A stretch of DNA of 64,000 bases from an uncultured Bdellovibrionales bacterium (GTDB taxonomy: Bacteria; Bdellovibrionota; FAC87; UBA2466). Positions 42,262 to 51,251 of this stretch are shown piece by piece (position 1 is the stretch's first letter; every line of letters starts with the position of its first letter). The notes beneath the pieces were generated by a model. The model searched no databases, had not been told where the DNA came from, and saw only the letters and a list, made by a program, of their open reading frames with translations. A program made the position numbers and the translations under genes. The DNA is taken from NCBI GenBank assembly GCA_937903155.1, contig CALCZU010000131.1, forward strand, positions 59,915 through 123,914. Direction: 5' to 3'.

Positions 42262-43185
42262 ATGAAAAGTGTTTTATTGTGCCTCTTGGTTTTTTCCTCA
42301 GGGAAGACGTTTGCAGCTCCTAAGCCGAAAGCGGATTCGGTTCAGGTGAATGAGACGTTTAAGACTCTTATCGAAAAGGTGATTCAAGGCGATGAATTTT
42401 TAGAATCTGCGGAATTGCATTTAGATCCCAAATACAGCCATCTCGAACGTGAACGGATTCGACATAGCGTCAAAGGATTTATGAAGACGACTCCCTGGAC
42501 TCCCGGCAAAAAAGCCGAAATCCGCGGGCAAAATCAGTTTTGGATGGATCGCAGTGTCTCCAAAAATGTTTTAAGAGTGGAGCAACGGGTTGAAATCGAT
42601 ACGGACGTCATTGAACTCTTCAAACACGCGGCAACTCAAGCCAAAAAAGAGAAGGTCGCAAAACCAAAACCTGAGAAAGAGGTGAACGAATCGATTGAGA
42701 GCCTCTTAAAAATTACAAGTCTCAAAGACTTGCATGAGTGGCTGAAAGCCCAGAATGCGCTTTCTCTTAAAGTGATTGATTCACTTGCGACACCTAAGGA
42801 TGATCAAGAACGCAAAGATGAACTTAAAAGATCTCGTCTTGCTGCAGAAAAAATTCATTTCGAACCTTACGAAGAAAAGGGACAGTTAAAACAAATCCGG
42901 ATGCGCCATCTTGAGGCTTCGGGTTTAATCCCAGCGGTTCGCAAAAAAGCGTTCGTTCATGAAATTCGGGTGGATATCGAAAGCAATCGCTTCATCGTTA
43001 CGCTTGTCGCCTCCGTTGACTTAACGAAGGAAGAAGTCGATGACGCAACGAAAGAGCTCGACGAGCTATTTAACGGGCTCGCAACAAAAGAGAAAGATAA
43101 AATGGATGAAACCGAGGCGAACTTTAGCAAAGGCCTCGATATTTTTCGATCCTGCATCACCGGTAAAAGATGGGATAAGGAATAG
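42262..43185 (+). CDS. Secreted helical protein of unknown function
   Basis: The 307-aa product has a signal peptide (about residues 1-18, TFA-AP) and then a highly charged, Lys/Glu-rich, mostly helical sequence. The region at about residues 250-290 (DLTKEEVDDATKELDELFNGL) may form a coiled coil. No domain is recognised. It follows 40753-42246 closely and probably shares its transcript. The ribosome site is AAGGAACGG. Confidence 0.6.
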   Translation: MKSVLLCLLVFSSGKTFAAPKPKADSVQVNETFKTLIEKVIQGDEFLESAELHLDPKYSHLERERIRHSVKGFMKTTPWTPGKKAEIRGQNQFWMDRSVSKNVLRVEQRVEIDTDVIELFKHAATQAKKEKVAKPKPEKEVNESIESLLKITSLKDLHEWLKAQNALSLKVIDSLATPKDDQERKDELKRSRLAAEKIHFEPYEEKGQLKQIRMRHLEASGLIPAVRKKAFVHEIRVDIESNRFIVTLVASVDLTKEEVDDATKELDELFNGLATKEKDKMDETEANFSKGLDIFRSCITGKRWDKE

Positions 43186-43192
43186 CCCGAAC

Positions 43193-43231
43193 GGTACGGC
43201 CTACCTTTTTGCAGGTACCCCATACCTTTTT
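43193..43231 (+). other. Two tandem mini-hairpins GGTA-N5-TACC-TTTTT
   Basis: GGTA-cggcc-TACC-TTTTT at 43193-43210 and GGTA-cccca-TACC-TTTTT at 43214-43231 repeat with a 21-base period directly after the stop of gene 42262. The 4-bp stems are short for terminators, but together they may stop transcription. Confidence 0.35.
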
Positions 43232-43267
43232 ACAAAAAAAAGGGAGCCTGTTTCCAGACTCCCTTTT
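43230..43267 (-). terminator. Rho-independent terminator after the lipoprotein gene
   Basis: A 9-bp stem (AAAAGGGAG at 43238-43246, CTCCCTTTT at 43259-43267) with a 12-nt loop. On the minus strand it continues as TTTTTTTT-like U-rich sequence, which suits the end of 43285-43959; on the plus strand only TTTT follows. Confidence 0.7.
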
Positions 43268-43284
43268 CGAAATAAATAATTATT

Positions 43285-43959
43285 TTATTGTTTCGAGAAA
43301 ACGTATGAGAAGTCTTTTGGACCGCACATTTGCAAGAAACCATTGTCCAATTCGTAGCGAATGGATGTCATTGCGCTCATTTCGGAAACCGTGGGGATCA
43401 TGACGGAGTATTCAGTCATTTTTTCTTGTTGAAGACGGTTTAATGTCTTTTCTTGGTTTACCGCCGACATTGGAGTGAGTTCTTTCAATGCGCGGAGCTG
43501 TAAGTTTCTGCGAGTTAAATTTTTCGCAACGTCTGGAGTGGATCCAACAGCAATTTCAACTTCTTTTTCATTGATCGCGCGAGTGATCGCATTATTGAAA
43601 ATGATCATGTCTGTTTCATGAGCGTAAGAAGTTGTAATTTGTGCATCTGGAGTGAAAACGATTGAGTTGTTCACGCCTTCTTTAAAGTTGCTAGCAAGTT
43701 TGTAAGTTCCGCTTTGTTTTACAACTTGTTTTTTTTCTTTGCAGTCGACATCGAAAAAAGTAGTGCGTTCTACGTTGATTTTCGCTTCATCCACTTTGAG
43801 AACGACTTCCGTTTTGTTCAAGCAGCTGGATTTCCAGGTATTGCGAAGTTGATTGCCCATGGTTGAGCGCTGATCTTCTTGTTTTCCCAAAGTTGGGGAG
43901 TCTTTTCCGCAACCGGTGAGCATAAGCGCTAGTGTAAGAGTTGATAGAATAAGTTTCAT
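43285..43959 (-). CDS. Lipoprotein of unknown function
   Basis: The 224-aa product begins MKLILSTLTLALMLTGCGK with a clear lipobox (LTGC) and lipidation at Cys17. The mature protein contains three further cysteines (in KSSCLN, DVDCKE and LQMCGP) and an N-terminal half that looks like a lipocalin or YxeF-type beta structure (WKSSCLN... TYKLASNF); the rest is helical. It is not recognised as a known family. It is followed by a strong terminator on its strand. Confidence 0.65.
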   Translation of the reverse strand: MKLILSTLTLALMLTGCGKDSPTLGKQEDQRSTMGNQLRNTWKSSCLNKTEVVLKVDEAKINVERTTFFDVDCKEKKQVVKQSGTYKLASNFKEGVNNSIVFTPDAQITTSYAHETDMIIFNNAITRAINEKEVEIAVGSTPDVAKNLTRRNLQLRALKELTPMSAVNQEKTLNRLQQEKMTEYSVMIPTVSEMSAMTSIRYELDNGFLQMCGPKDFSYVFSKQ

Positions 43960-44117
43960 TACTTTTCTCCAAAAAGCCCTTCACTCAGAAAACAAGTGTC
44001 GAGCGGTTATTGTTCAGGGTTGTGAGGCTAACGATGGTAATGAAAAATGGCAACTGTCTCGTGAAGATAAAACGGAGAAAAAGCTTGAAGAATGACGCTG
44101 TATAGCCAACTCGGAAA

Positions 44118-45638
44118 TTACTGAGCGGCGCTAAACGTTAACTGAGAAGGTCTGACTTCGAGATTTCGCTCGATCGTTTGATTCTCGGGAGTGCCGAGAC
44201 GAGGAACTTGTGTTCCCATTAAATCTTCATCCATCGCTTTGGTGCGACCATTGATTACAACCGCATTTTTTGTTCCGGGTTGTATTTGATAAGCTAAAGT
44301 GTCTTTGATGGTCTCTTCAGTATAAGGCGTTGAACCTGGAAATTTCGCAGCTGCTTGCGCCATTCCTCGAGCAGATTCTCTTAATTGTTCGTTGTACGAC
44401 TCGAGTTGGTCGACGTTTTTCGCGTTGACCAGATTTCTTTCTCCATTCTGTGAGTATTCCCCGACGAGTGGAGCGAGGTCTTTTTTATCAAAGTTCACGT
44501 CCGAAGGTTTGACCATTTCATTGGGATCGGCGCCAACTCTATCAATTAAAGCAATATTCAAACGACTTGCTGCCGCATCGTAAGCTTCTTTGTTCGGATC
44601 TCCGGCAACGACTTTATCTCCTTCAATCGTGGCATTCGCCATTCGAACACTGGCTTCTTTCAGCTTTTCAGCATTTGCAACGCGTTCTTCCATCGAAAGG
44701 GTTTCAGTGTTTTCGCGATCATCAAACTCAAATTGGTTTTGTCGACGATTATACATTCCGTCGGCGGGAGTTTCGGCGACGGCGCGCGCGTATTCTTTTG
44801 GATTCCAAACGTCTTCATTCAAAAGAACTTCAGTTCCTGGCTGACTGGCTCGGGATTCGCCCAAGTTTGTGACCATTCGGTTTCGTAAAATTTTTGTGTA
44901 ACGAGAAGCCATCGTTCGTAAAACTTCAGGAGGAGCGGCGACGTTAAAGCCTTTTCCCAAATCTTTGACTTGGATGGTCTCTTGCATCGCGGTTTTATAT
45001 CCCACGTCTGCAATCTGTTGTTGGAGTTGATCTTTTATTTTCCAAGATTTGACGCGATCACTTTTAAAGACTCCGTCTTGAACAAACTCTTCGCCATTTC
45101 GAGCTTCGACATCCCAGATTTTGTACTCTCCTGAGGTTCCTTGGTTTTTATCCTTGGCGTTTTCATAAGCTTTGACGATTAAAGCTTCGAGTCCGGAAGC
45201 ATCTGAGTTTTTTTCTCCCAATCCGTGAGGCGTGATGTAGGGATCCAGTTCTCTGCCTTTTTTACATTTCGAGGCCACTTCAGGATCTTCCCATTCTAAG
45301 CAAGTGCTTCGAACAAAACTGTGGTACGCGGTGTTTGCCGGAAACGGGTTTCCACTATTGCGGTCGACTTGTTGTCCTCCGCCTTTTTTACTTTCGTTAT
45401 AACGGGCTTCTTTCATCGATCCCGACACTCCGATTTGGAGCACTTTTTTGGCGAGCGAATCTTTTCCTTGAGCCTGCATTTGATCGCCATCGGCGATGCC
45501 TCGGCGGCTAGTGTCCGAAGATTGAGTGGGCGGCGATGATTTAAATCCCTGTGGAACATCGACTCCACCGGATGACATCATCAAACCTGCGACGGCAACA
45601 ACGATGCCTGCAGTTATTTTGTAGCCTCGATTTTCCAT
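44118..45638 (-). CDS. Large protein of unknown function with N-terminal membrane anchor
   Basis: The 506-aa product has one hydrophobic segment near the N-terminus (residues 8-25, ITAGIVVAVAGLMMSSGGV), which may be a signal anchor or an uncleaved signal, followed by a polar, Gln/Asn/Lys-rich chain with low hydrophobicity. Only two cysteines are visible, both near residue 115-125. The sequence reads like a secreted or surface protein. No domain is recognised. Its leader contains two alternative hairpins and a palindrome (separate entries), so expression may be controlled after transcription starts. Confidence 0.6.
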   Translation of the reverse strand: MENRGYKITAGIVVAVAGLMMSSGGVDVPQGFKSSPPTQSSDTSRRGIADGDQMQAQGKDSLAKKVLQIGVSGSMKEARYNESKKGGGQQVDRNSGNPFPANTAYHSFVRSTCLEWEDPEVASKCKKGRELDPYITPHGLGEKNSDASGLEALIVKAYENAKDKNQGTSGEYKIWDVEARNGEEFVQDGVFKSDRVKSWKIKDQLQQQIADVGYKTAMQETIQVKDLGKGFNVAAPPEVLRTMASRYTKILRNRMVTNLGESRASQPGTEVLLNEDVWNPKEYARAVAETPADGMYNRRQNQFEFDDRENTETLSMEERVANAEKLKEASVRMANATIEGDKVVAGDPNKEAYDAAASRLNIALIDRVGADPNEMVKPSDVNFDKKDLAPLVGEYSQNGERNLVNAKNVDQLESYNEQLRESARGMAQAAAKFPGSTPYTEETIKDTLAYQIQPGTKNAVVINGRTKAMDEDLMGTQVPRLGTPENQTIERNLEVRPSQLTFSAAQ

Positions 45639-45652
45639 AACTGAATAAGTTC

Positions 45653-45697
45653 CCCTGGTGCTTTACTAAAGCAAGCCAGGGACCAAGAAGAGTCCCT
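45653..45697 (-). promoter_or_regulatory. Two mutually exclusive hairpins in the leader of the 506-aa protein gene
   Basis: On the minus-strand transcript, hairpin A pairs AGGGAC and GTCCCT (45692-45697 with 45678-45683). Hairpin B pairs CCCTGG and CCAGGG (45653-45658 with 45676-45681), and its inner arms GCTTT / AAAGC also pair. Both need the bases at 45678-45681, so only one can form. Hairpin B covers the Shine-Dalgarno-like AGGGG 15 bases before the start codon. This fits a translational switch but is unproven. Confidence 0.45.
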
Positions 45698-45714
45698 GAA
45701 AGCGTTGAGTTTTT

Positions 45715-45732
45715 CAGTGTATACAAACACTG
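45715..45732 (-). promoter_or_regulatory. Palindrome at the probable transcription start
   Basis: CAGTGT and ACACTG form 6-base arms around a 6-base centre, lying just downstream of the predicted promoter. It could be an operator or the first hairpin of the transcript. Confidence 0.35.
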
Positions 45733-45733
45733 C

Positions 45734-45763
45734 ATTCTAGACGGTTGATTTATTTGGTCTCAA
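45734..45763 (-). promoter_or_regulatory. Predicted promoter for the 506-aa protein gene
   Basis: Read on the minus strand, TTGAGA (45758-45763) and TAGAAT (45734-45739) are separated by 18 bases, close to the sigma-70 consensus. It lies 96 bases upstream of the ATG at 45638. Confidence 0.45.
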
Positions 45764-45983
45764 AAAGGCAAGTGATTCAAATTACTTAGAATGGCCGGTT
45801 CGTATACACCCCGACCTCTGATGCTCACAGAATACACACCTCATCGAGAAGCGGTCTCTTCACATTCTTCTAAACCATCGAAGTCATGTAGCTTCTCTTT
45901 CTTCTCAACACAATTCGATTTTGGCCGCCTTGCGACGGGGGATGATTCTTGTCTAATCGAAAGGCATTTGATAACCCAAACGA

Positions 45984-48446
45984 ATGCCGGAATCCGAAAC
46001 TATTCAAAAACTTACACCCATGCTCGCACAGTATCTAGAGATCAAAAAAAACTATCCGGATAGTGTCCTTTTCTATCGGATGGGGGATTTCTATGAAATG
46101 TTTTTTGAAGACGCAGTTCGCACAGCGCCTATTTTGGAAGTGCAACTCACCTCGCGGGATAGAAGCTCCGAAAATCCGATTCCAATGTGCGGGGTCCCTC
46201 ACCACTCGGTGAGCCAATACATCCAGAAATTAGTGGCCGCAGGTTTAAAAGTCGCTATTTGTGAGCAAATGGAAAATCCTGCGGAAGCAAAAGGCATCGT
46301 CAAACGCGATGTCGTGCGTGTGATTACTCCAAGTTTGGTGGGCGATCCGGATCTCGTTGCAGAAGATCAGCAAAACTACCTTTTGAGTGTTTTTCCGAAT
46401 AAAAAAAATGAACTTGAAGTCGCAATCTTAGAACTTCTCGCGGGCCAAGTCCGCGCAGGAATCATAAAGGATCCCAAAAAACTTACGGAAATCTTTATGG
46501 AGTTTTCGCCTAAAGAAGTTTTGCATCCCGATTCTCTGACGGCCTATTGGACTTCGGACATCAAAAAGTTTTTTCCTACGACCCTTTTCACTTTACGCGA
46601 AAATTATTTCAAAGAAAAAGACAGCGTTGCGGTCAATGCGTTAAAAAAGTACCTCCAAGAAACTCAAAAGATTTCGGATTTAAGTTATTTCAGCGATCCG
46701 AAACCTCTTTTGGGGGCAGATGTTTTGCAGATGGATTCGATTACCTATCAATCACTTGAAATTTTACGAGGCTATTCTGAGCAAGGTCCGAGTCTCTTTA
46801 AAGTGATGGACAAAACCTTCACTCCGATGGGTAAAAGACGACTGAAAGAAGAGTTACTCCATCCACTTTTAGATTTAGAGAAAATCTCGAGTCGGCTCGA
46901 TTCCGTGGAAGAGTTTCAGTCTGATTTTGAACTGTCTGAAGTTTTGCGAAAAGGTTTGTCGCAAATTCGTGATCTCGAAAGGCTCGCTTCTAAAGTCGCA
47001 CTAGGGCTTGCGATGCCGCGAGATTTGGTCTCAATTCGCGAGATTCAAAAATGTATTCCCGCCTTAAAAGCGAGTTTGAAAAAAACTCAAGCAAAGCACC
47101 TTAAAAAGATTTCCACCGATTTGCAGGCTCTCGCTGAAATGACAGAGCATTTAGAAGAAGCCTTGCAAGATATCGCGCCGTCTGTGATTCGCGATGGCGG
47201 GATTTTTAAAGATGATTACCATCCTGAAATTTCCAACCTTCGAAGGCTCACTCACGATGCGAAGTCGACGATTTTAGCACTCGAAGCCTCCGAAAAAGAG
47301 AAAACTGGGATTTCAAATCTCAAAATTAAATACTCTCGGGTTTTTGGATACACGATCGAAGTAACCAATTCTCACCTCTCAAAAGTTCCGAAGCATTACA
47401 TTCGCAAACAAACGATTGCAAATGGAGAGCGCTATATCACCGAAGAGTTAAAAAACTTCGAAGGCAAAGTCCTGACAGCCGATCAAAAATTAAAAACCCT
47501 CGAAGAAGCCCTGTTTCTGGAATTGCGTCAAGAAGTCGCCTCTCAGTGCGAAAACCTTTTGAACAACTCCAGAGTTTTGGGTGAATTGGATATGCTTTTA
47601 AGTTTCGCGACGGTTGCAAAATCCAATCACTACGTCCGCCCTCAAATTCATAGCGGATTTGAAATGGAGATTGAAGAGGGGCGCCATCCGGTGGTGGAAG
47701 CCTTCCTCGCAAAAAATGAGTTTGTTCCCAATTCCGTCTTCTTTTCGGAACAAGACTTGCGAACCCACGTTATCACGGGCCCCAATATGGCGGGGAAATC
47801 TACAATCATGCGTCAAGTGGCTTTAATCACTTTGATGGCGCATATGGGTTCGTTTGTTCCTGCAAAAAGAGCGCTCATCCCACTGACCGAATCTATTTTT
47901 ACGCGAATCGGAAGCCAGGATGATTTAGCACACGGACGTTCGACCTTTATGGTGGAGATGAGTGAAGTCGCGCGCATCCTTTCGCAAGCGACACCGAGAT
48001 CTTTGATCTTGATTGATGAAATTGGGAGAGGCACGAGCACCTACGATGGGCTTTCGCTCGCTTGGTCGCTCGTTGAGTACCTTCACAATGAGGTGAAGGC
48101 GAAGACCCTTTTTGCAACTCACTTTCACGAAATCACGGCGCTCGAAAACCAGCTCAAAGGGCTCGCGAACTTCAATGTTTTGGTAGATAGAAACGCGGAA
48201 GAGATTGTTTTCTTACATCGGCTCGTCAAAGGCGGTTGCAACCAGAGTTACGGGATCGAAGTCGCAAAGCTCGCGGGCTTACCCACACAGGTTCTCTCTC
48301 GGGCGAAGCAGATTTTGGGAGTGCTCGAATCCCATACGGATAAAAATAGTCAAAAAAGAAACAAGGCGTTAGATATTCATCATCTCCAACTGGGGTTTTT
48401 TGATGGAAACACACCGCCCGAAAACCGCGCCCAACTTGACGGTTAG
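45984..48446 (+). CDS. mutS: DNA mismatch repair protein MutS
   Basis: The 820-aa product recognises base mismatches and small loops. The N-terminal mismatch-binding motif GDFYEM places Phe36 and Glu38 exactly as in E. coli MutS. The ATPase domain has Walker A GPNMAGKST at residues 599-607, DEIGRGTSTYDG as Walker B, and THFHE as the switch motif. Domain order is complete and no truncation is seen; the C-terminal part after the ATPase is short. It starts at ATG 45984, with a weak ribosome site. MutL is not in the window. Confidence 0.95.
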   Translation: MPESETIQKLTPMLAQYLEIKKNYPDSVLFYRMGDFYEMFFEDAVRTAPILEVQLTSRDRSSENPIPMCGVPHHSVSQYIQKLVAAGLKVAICEQMENPAEAKGIVKRDVVRVITPSLVGDPDLVAEDQQNYLLSVFPNKKNELEVAILELLAGQVRAGIIKDPKKLTEIFMEFSPKEVLHPDSLTAYWTSDIKKFFPTTLFTLRENYFKEKDSVAVNALKKYLQETQKISDLSYFSDPKPLLGADVLQMDSITYQSLEILRGYSEQGPSLFKVMDKTFTPMGKRRLKEELLHPLLDLEKISSRLDSVEEFQSDFELSEVLRKGLSQIRDLERLASKVALGLAMPRDLVSIREIQKCIPALKASLKKTQAKHLKKISTDLQALAEMTEHLEEALQDIAPSVIRDGGIFKDDYHPEISNLRRLTHDAKSTILALEASEKEKTGISNLKIKYSRVFGYTIEVTNSHLSKVPKHYIRKQTIANGERYITEELKNFEGKVLTADQKLKTLEEALFLELRQEVASQCENLLNNSRVLGELDMLLSFATVAKSNHYVRPQIHSGFEMEIEEGRHPVVEAFLAKNEFVPNSVFFSEQDLRTHVITGPNMAGKSTIMRQVALITLMAHMGSFVPAKRALIPLTESIFTRIGSQDDLAHGRSTFMVEMSEVARILSQATPRSLILIDEIGRGTSTYDGLSLAWSLVEYLHNEVKAKTLFATHFHEITALENQLKGLANFNVLVDRNAEEIVFLHRLVKGGCNQSYGIEVAKLAGLPTQVLSRAKQILGVLESHTDKNSQKRNKALDIHHLQLGFFDGNTPPENRAQLDG

Positions 48447-48742
48447 GTTATTGTTATTTTTATTAAAAAAAGTTTTGACAAAAAATGGCTTGGAAAATAT
48501 CTACATAACACTGTATTTTTCATGCGTAACGCTTCCTTCATGGGTAGGAGTTGCGATTTTTGAGAAAAAAAGACAAGTATTTAGGCCTCAAAAAGTTATC
48601 CACAGCCTGTGGATAAGTTGAGTGCTTTTGTGGAATTCGTGTAATTTTTGCATTCTTCCCCTTGGATTCCTATTTTAGTTAAGGTATTAATTCCCTTAAA
48701 AAAATATCTACTATTAGGTCCCCTCATTCTGGAGTTTTACGT
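48447..48742. other. AT-rich intergenic region with DnaA-box pairs
   Basis: The 296 bases after mutS begin with an AT-rich, T-tract-containing stretch (48447-48545) and end with a cluster of DnaA-like boxes that continues into the next gene. No credible gene is seen; a 73-codon frame at 48400-48621 is a shadow. Confidence 0.55.
48596..48616. promoter_or_regulatory. Perfect inverted pair of DnaA boxes
   Basis: TTATCCACAGCCTGTGGATAA contains two consensus 9-mer DnaA boxes (TTATCCACA, one on each strand) as a palindrome with 10-bp arms and a 1-base centre. Confidence 0.75.
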
Positions 48743-49588
48743 TTGACACAAGAAGAAAAAGTTTTCCACAGCACCTGTGAACAACTCCGAATGAAGCTCC
48801 ATGTCATTTTGGTTCATCCAGAACAGGGAGCAAACATTGGATCCGCCGCCCGCGCGATCGAAAACATGGGTCTTTTAGGGGAATACATCGTCATTGGCTC
48901 TCCTACCGTTTTGGATGCTTCCGCTTACCGGTTAGCGAAGCACGCGAAAGACCGGGTCGAATCCATTCGATTTTTTGAAACCTTGCAAGCAGCCCTCGAA
49001 TATTTAAAACCTCAAAACCCTCTCACTTTGGCCGCAACCGCGCGAACGGGGTCGGTTCACCGACCTCATCCAGTGCGAGTCAGGGATGCGATGGGGCGGG
49101 CGATGCAGAAGCTGAAAACAGATGAGGTGGGTTCACTTGCTTTTGTTTTTGGCTGCGAAAGTTCAGGACTTACGAATGAAGACGTAGAGTTATGTGATTG
49201 GGTGGTAACGATTCCGTCGACTCATCATTATCGTTCCCTTAACTTAGCCCAATCCGTGCTTATATTTGCTTATGAAGCGAATATGACGTTAATGGAGCCT
49301 TGGCAGGAGTTTGAGTCAGAAGGCGCGAGTCAAAGGGATAAACTGGTTTTCAATATCATGAACCTTGCGGAACAGTCGGGGTTTATTCTTCCGGAAGATC
49401 CTTTTAAAATGCGCTCGAAACTTGAAGAAATTTTTTCAAAGCTTCCGCGCCATATTCCCGAGGTAAAAACGCTCCATGGACTTCTCGATCAAGTGAGACG
49501 TTCCATGGGAAAGGGCGAGCCGGATTATAAAGGCCGATACCGGCACTACGTAGAGACGAAAGGACAAGACGATGTCAGAATACAATGA
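48743..49588 (+). CDS. tRNA/rRNA 2'-O-methyltransferase, SpoU/TrmJ-like
   Basis: The 281-aa protein is a SPOUT-fold methyltransferase. Motif 1 reads ANIGSAARAIENMGL near residue 32, motif 2 FVFGCESSGLTNEDVELCDWVVTIPS, and motif 3 YRSLNLAQSVLIFAYE, where Asn and Leu form the knot and SAM site. The set is closest to TrmJ, which 2'-O-methylates nucleotide 32 of tRNAs. The start is TTG 48743, with GGAG 8 bases upstream. It overlaps grpE by 17 bases. The first codons include another DnaA-like pair (separate entry). Confidence 0.85.
   Translation: MTQEEKVFHSTCEQLRMKLHVILVHPEQGANIGSAARAIENMGLLGEYIVIGSPTVLDASAYRLAKHAKDRVESIRFFETLQAALEYLKPQNPLTLAATARTGSVHRPHPVRVRDAMGRAMQKLKTDEVGSLAFVFGCESSGLTNEDVELCDWVVTIPSTHHYRSLNLAQSVLIFAYEANMTLMEPWQEFESEGASQRDKLVFNIMNLAEQSGFILPEDPFKMRSKLEEIFSKLPRHIPEVKTLHGLLDQVRRSMGKGEPDYKGRYRHYVETKGQDDVRIQ
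48762..48784. promoter_or_regulatory. Second inverted pair of DnaA-like boxes, inside the methyltransferase gene
   Basis: TTTTCCACAG-cac-CTGTGAACAA: each arm differs from the TTATCCACA consensus by one or two bases. It lies about 165 bases after the perfect pair, within the first codons of the gene at 48743. Confidence 0.4.
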
Positions 49589-50123
49589 AAATGAAGTAGA
49601 CGAAAAAGGGGAATCGACTCCAGAGTCGCAGGACGGGAAAACCAAAGAGGAATTAAAACTCGCTCCCGAGGAAAACCCCGTTGAAAAGTTGCAGAAGGAT
49701 ATTCTTTATTTGAAAGCGGAATTCGATAATTACCGCAAAAGAATGATTCGCGACCAAGATGCCGCGATTAGAAACTCGAATCGGGCATTTACGTCCGAAC
49801 TTTTAGTCATTGTCGATTTCTTCGATCGGGCCCTCAAGCATTCCACCGCTTTAAAAACAGGGGCCACCCCTGAGTTGACCAACTTCATCAGCGGAATCGA
49901 AATGACACGCCATGAGTTGAACCAGATGCTCGGTCGTTTCGGCGTCGAACTCATAGGCCAAGCAGGCGAAAAGTTTGATCCGAATAAGCACGAAGCGATT
50001 TCTCAGGTTGAGGCCGGGGACGAGCTTGTGGACAAAGTGGTTGAGGTCTTCGAAAAGGGGGCTCTTCTCCATGGTAAAACTTTGAAGCCCGCAAGAGTAG
50101 TCGTCGGCAAAAAAGCAGGGTAA
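49572..50123 (+). CDS. grpE: Nucleotide exchange factor GrpE
   Basis: The 183-aa product is the ADP-release factor for the DnaK chaperone. It has a charged disordered N-terminus, the long dimer helix containing LKAEFDNYRKRMIRD near residue 47, and the C-terminal beta-domain signature GEKFDPNKHEAISQVEAG, then LLHGKTLKPARVVVGK. It sits 12 bases before dnaJ, and dnaK is not in the window. Confidence 0.94.
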   Translation: MSEYNENEVDEKGESTPESQDGKTKEELKLAPEENPVEKLQKDILYLKAEFDNYRKRMIRDQDAAIRNSNRAFTSELLVIVDFFDRALKHSTALKTGATPELTNFISGIEMTRHELNQMLGRFGVELIGQAGEKFDPNKHEAISQVEAGDELVDKVVEVFEKGALLHGKTLKPARVVVGKKAG

Positions 50124-50135
50124 TCTAGGGTTCAA

Positions 50136-51251
50136 ATGAGTAAGCGCTGTTATTACGAAATCTTAAGCGTCAGTCGAACCGTGACCGACGATGAATTAAA
50201 AAAAACCTATCGAAAACTCGCCATTCAGTATCACCCGGATCGCAATCCGGGGGACAAGGCAGCTGAGGAAAAGTTCAAAGAGCTCAGTGAAGCGTATCAG
50301 ATCTTGAGTGATTCCAAGCGACGTGCGGCTTACGATCAATTCGGTCACGCGGGTGTGGGCGCAGGGGGACCTGGCGGATTCGGCGGGGGTTTTGATCCTT
50401 CCGGTTTCTCGGGAAGTTTCACAGATATTTTTGACAATATCTTTGGCGATATTTTTGGCGGTGGAGGATCCCAAGGCGGTGGAGTTGATCTTCGTTACAA
50501 CCTCGAAATTACGTTCGAAGAAGCCGCATTCGGAGTCGAAAAGAAAATTGCCTTTGAAAAAGATGTTTCTTGCGAGACTTGTGCTGGAAGTGGGGCAAAG
50601 CCTGGCACGAAACCTGTGATTTGCCGAACCTGTCAGGGAAGCGGGCAAGTTAAATTCAATCAGGGTTTTTTCACACTGGCTCGAACGTGCGCCTCTTGCG
50701 CAGGTCGAGGAAATACCATTCAATCGAAGTGTGATACGTGCAAAGGTAAAGGACGCACGCAAAAATCTCACACGGTGAATGTGAAAGTTCCTGCCGGAAT
50801 TGATACCGACCAACGGTTGCGTTTAAAAGGTGAGGGCGAAGTCGGATCGCATCAGGGACGTTCGGGAGATTTATTTGTCCACATCCATGTAAAAGACCAT
50901 CCACTCTTTAAGCGAGAGGGCGAGCATGTGATCTTAGATTTGCCACTCACTTTTACCCAAATGGCATTGGGAGCGGATGTCGAAGTTCCCACTTTAGGAG
51001 GCCCGACCCATTTGACGATTCGTCCCGGCACTCAATCGGGAGAAACTTTGCGATTGAAAGGCAAAGGGATTCGTCGGTTAAACGGAGCAGGTAGCGGTGA
51101 TCAGTTCATTCGCGTGAGTGTTGAAATTCCCAAACATTTAAACAGCAAACAAAAAGATCTTTTGAAGGAATTTGACAAAGAAGCCAGCAAAGATTGCCAG
51201 CCTCTGGTGAATCAGTTTGTTCAAAAGTTTAAAGAGATTTTCAAATCATGA
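50136..51251 (+). CDS. dnaJ: Chaperone DnaJ
   Basis: The 371-aa product is a complete type I J-protein. The J domain holds HPD at residues 33-35, followed by a Gly/Phe-rich linker, then the four zinc-finger repeats CETCAGSG, CRTCQGSG, CASCAGRG and CDTCKGKG, and a C-terminal substrate-binding domain. It delivers unfolded proteins to DnaK and stimulates its ATPase. Start spacing and length are normal. It overlaps the next gene by 4 bases. Confidence 0.95.
   Translation: MSKRCYYEILSVSRTVTDDELKKTYRKLAIQYHPDRNPGDKAAEEKFKELSEAYQILSDSKRRAAYDQFGHAGVGAGGPGGFGGGFDPSGFSGSFTDIFDNIFGDIFGGGGSQGGGVDLRYNLEITFEEAAFGVEKKIAFEKDVSCETCAGSGAKPGTKPVICRTCQGSGQVKFNQGFFTLARTCASCAGRGNTIQSKCDTCKGKGRTQKSHTVNVKVPAGIDTDQRLRLKGEGEVGSHQGRSGDLFVHIHVKDHPLFKREGEHVILDLPLTFTQMALGADVEVPTLGGPTHLTIRPGTQSGETLRLKGKGIRRLNGAGSGDQFIRVSVEIPKHLNSKQKDLLKEFDKEASKDCQPLVNQFVQKFKEIFKS

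Larger units (their letters stand above)
45639..45983. other. Intergenic region between the 506-aa protein and mutS
   Basis: About 345 bases without a gene. Its left third holds the leader and promoter of the minus-strand gene; its right part should carry the mutS promoter, for which I see no firm -35/-10 pair. A plus-strand frame at 45791-46063 has odd composition and is not called. Confidence 0.5.

Noticed and set aside
45791..46063. 90-codon frame before mutS
   Set aside because: Ser-rich unusual composition, overlap with mutS, and no ribosome site.
48400..48621. 73-codon frame after mutS
   Set aside because: It starts inside mutS in another frame and runs through the DnaA-box region, with low-complexity AT-rich coding.
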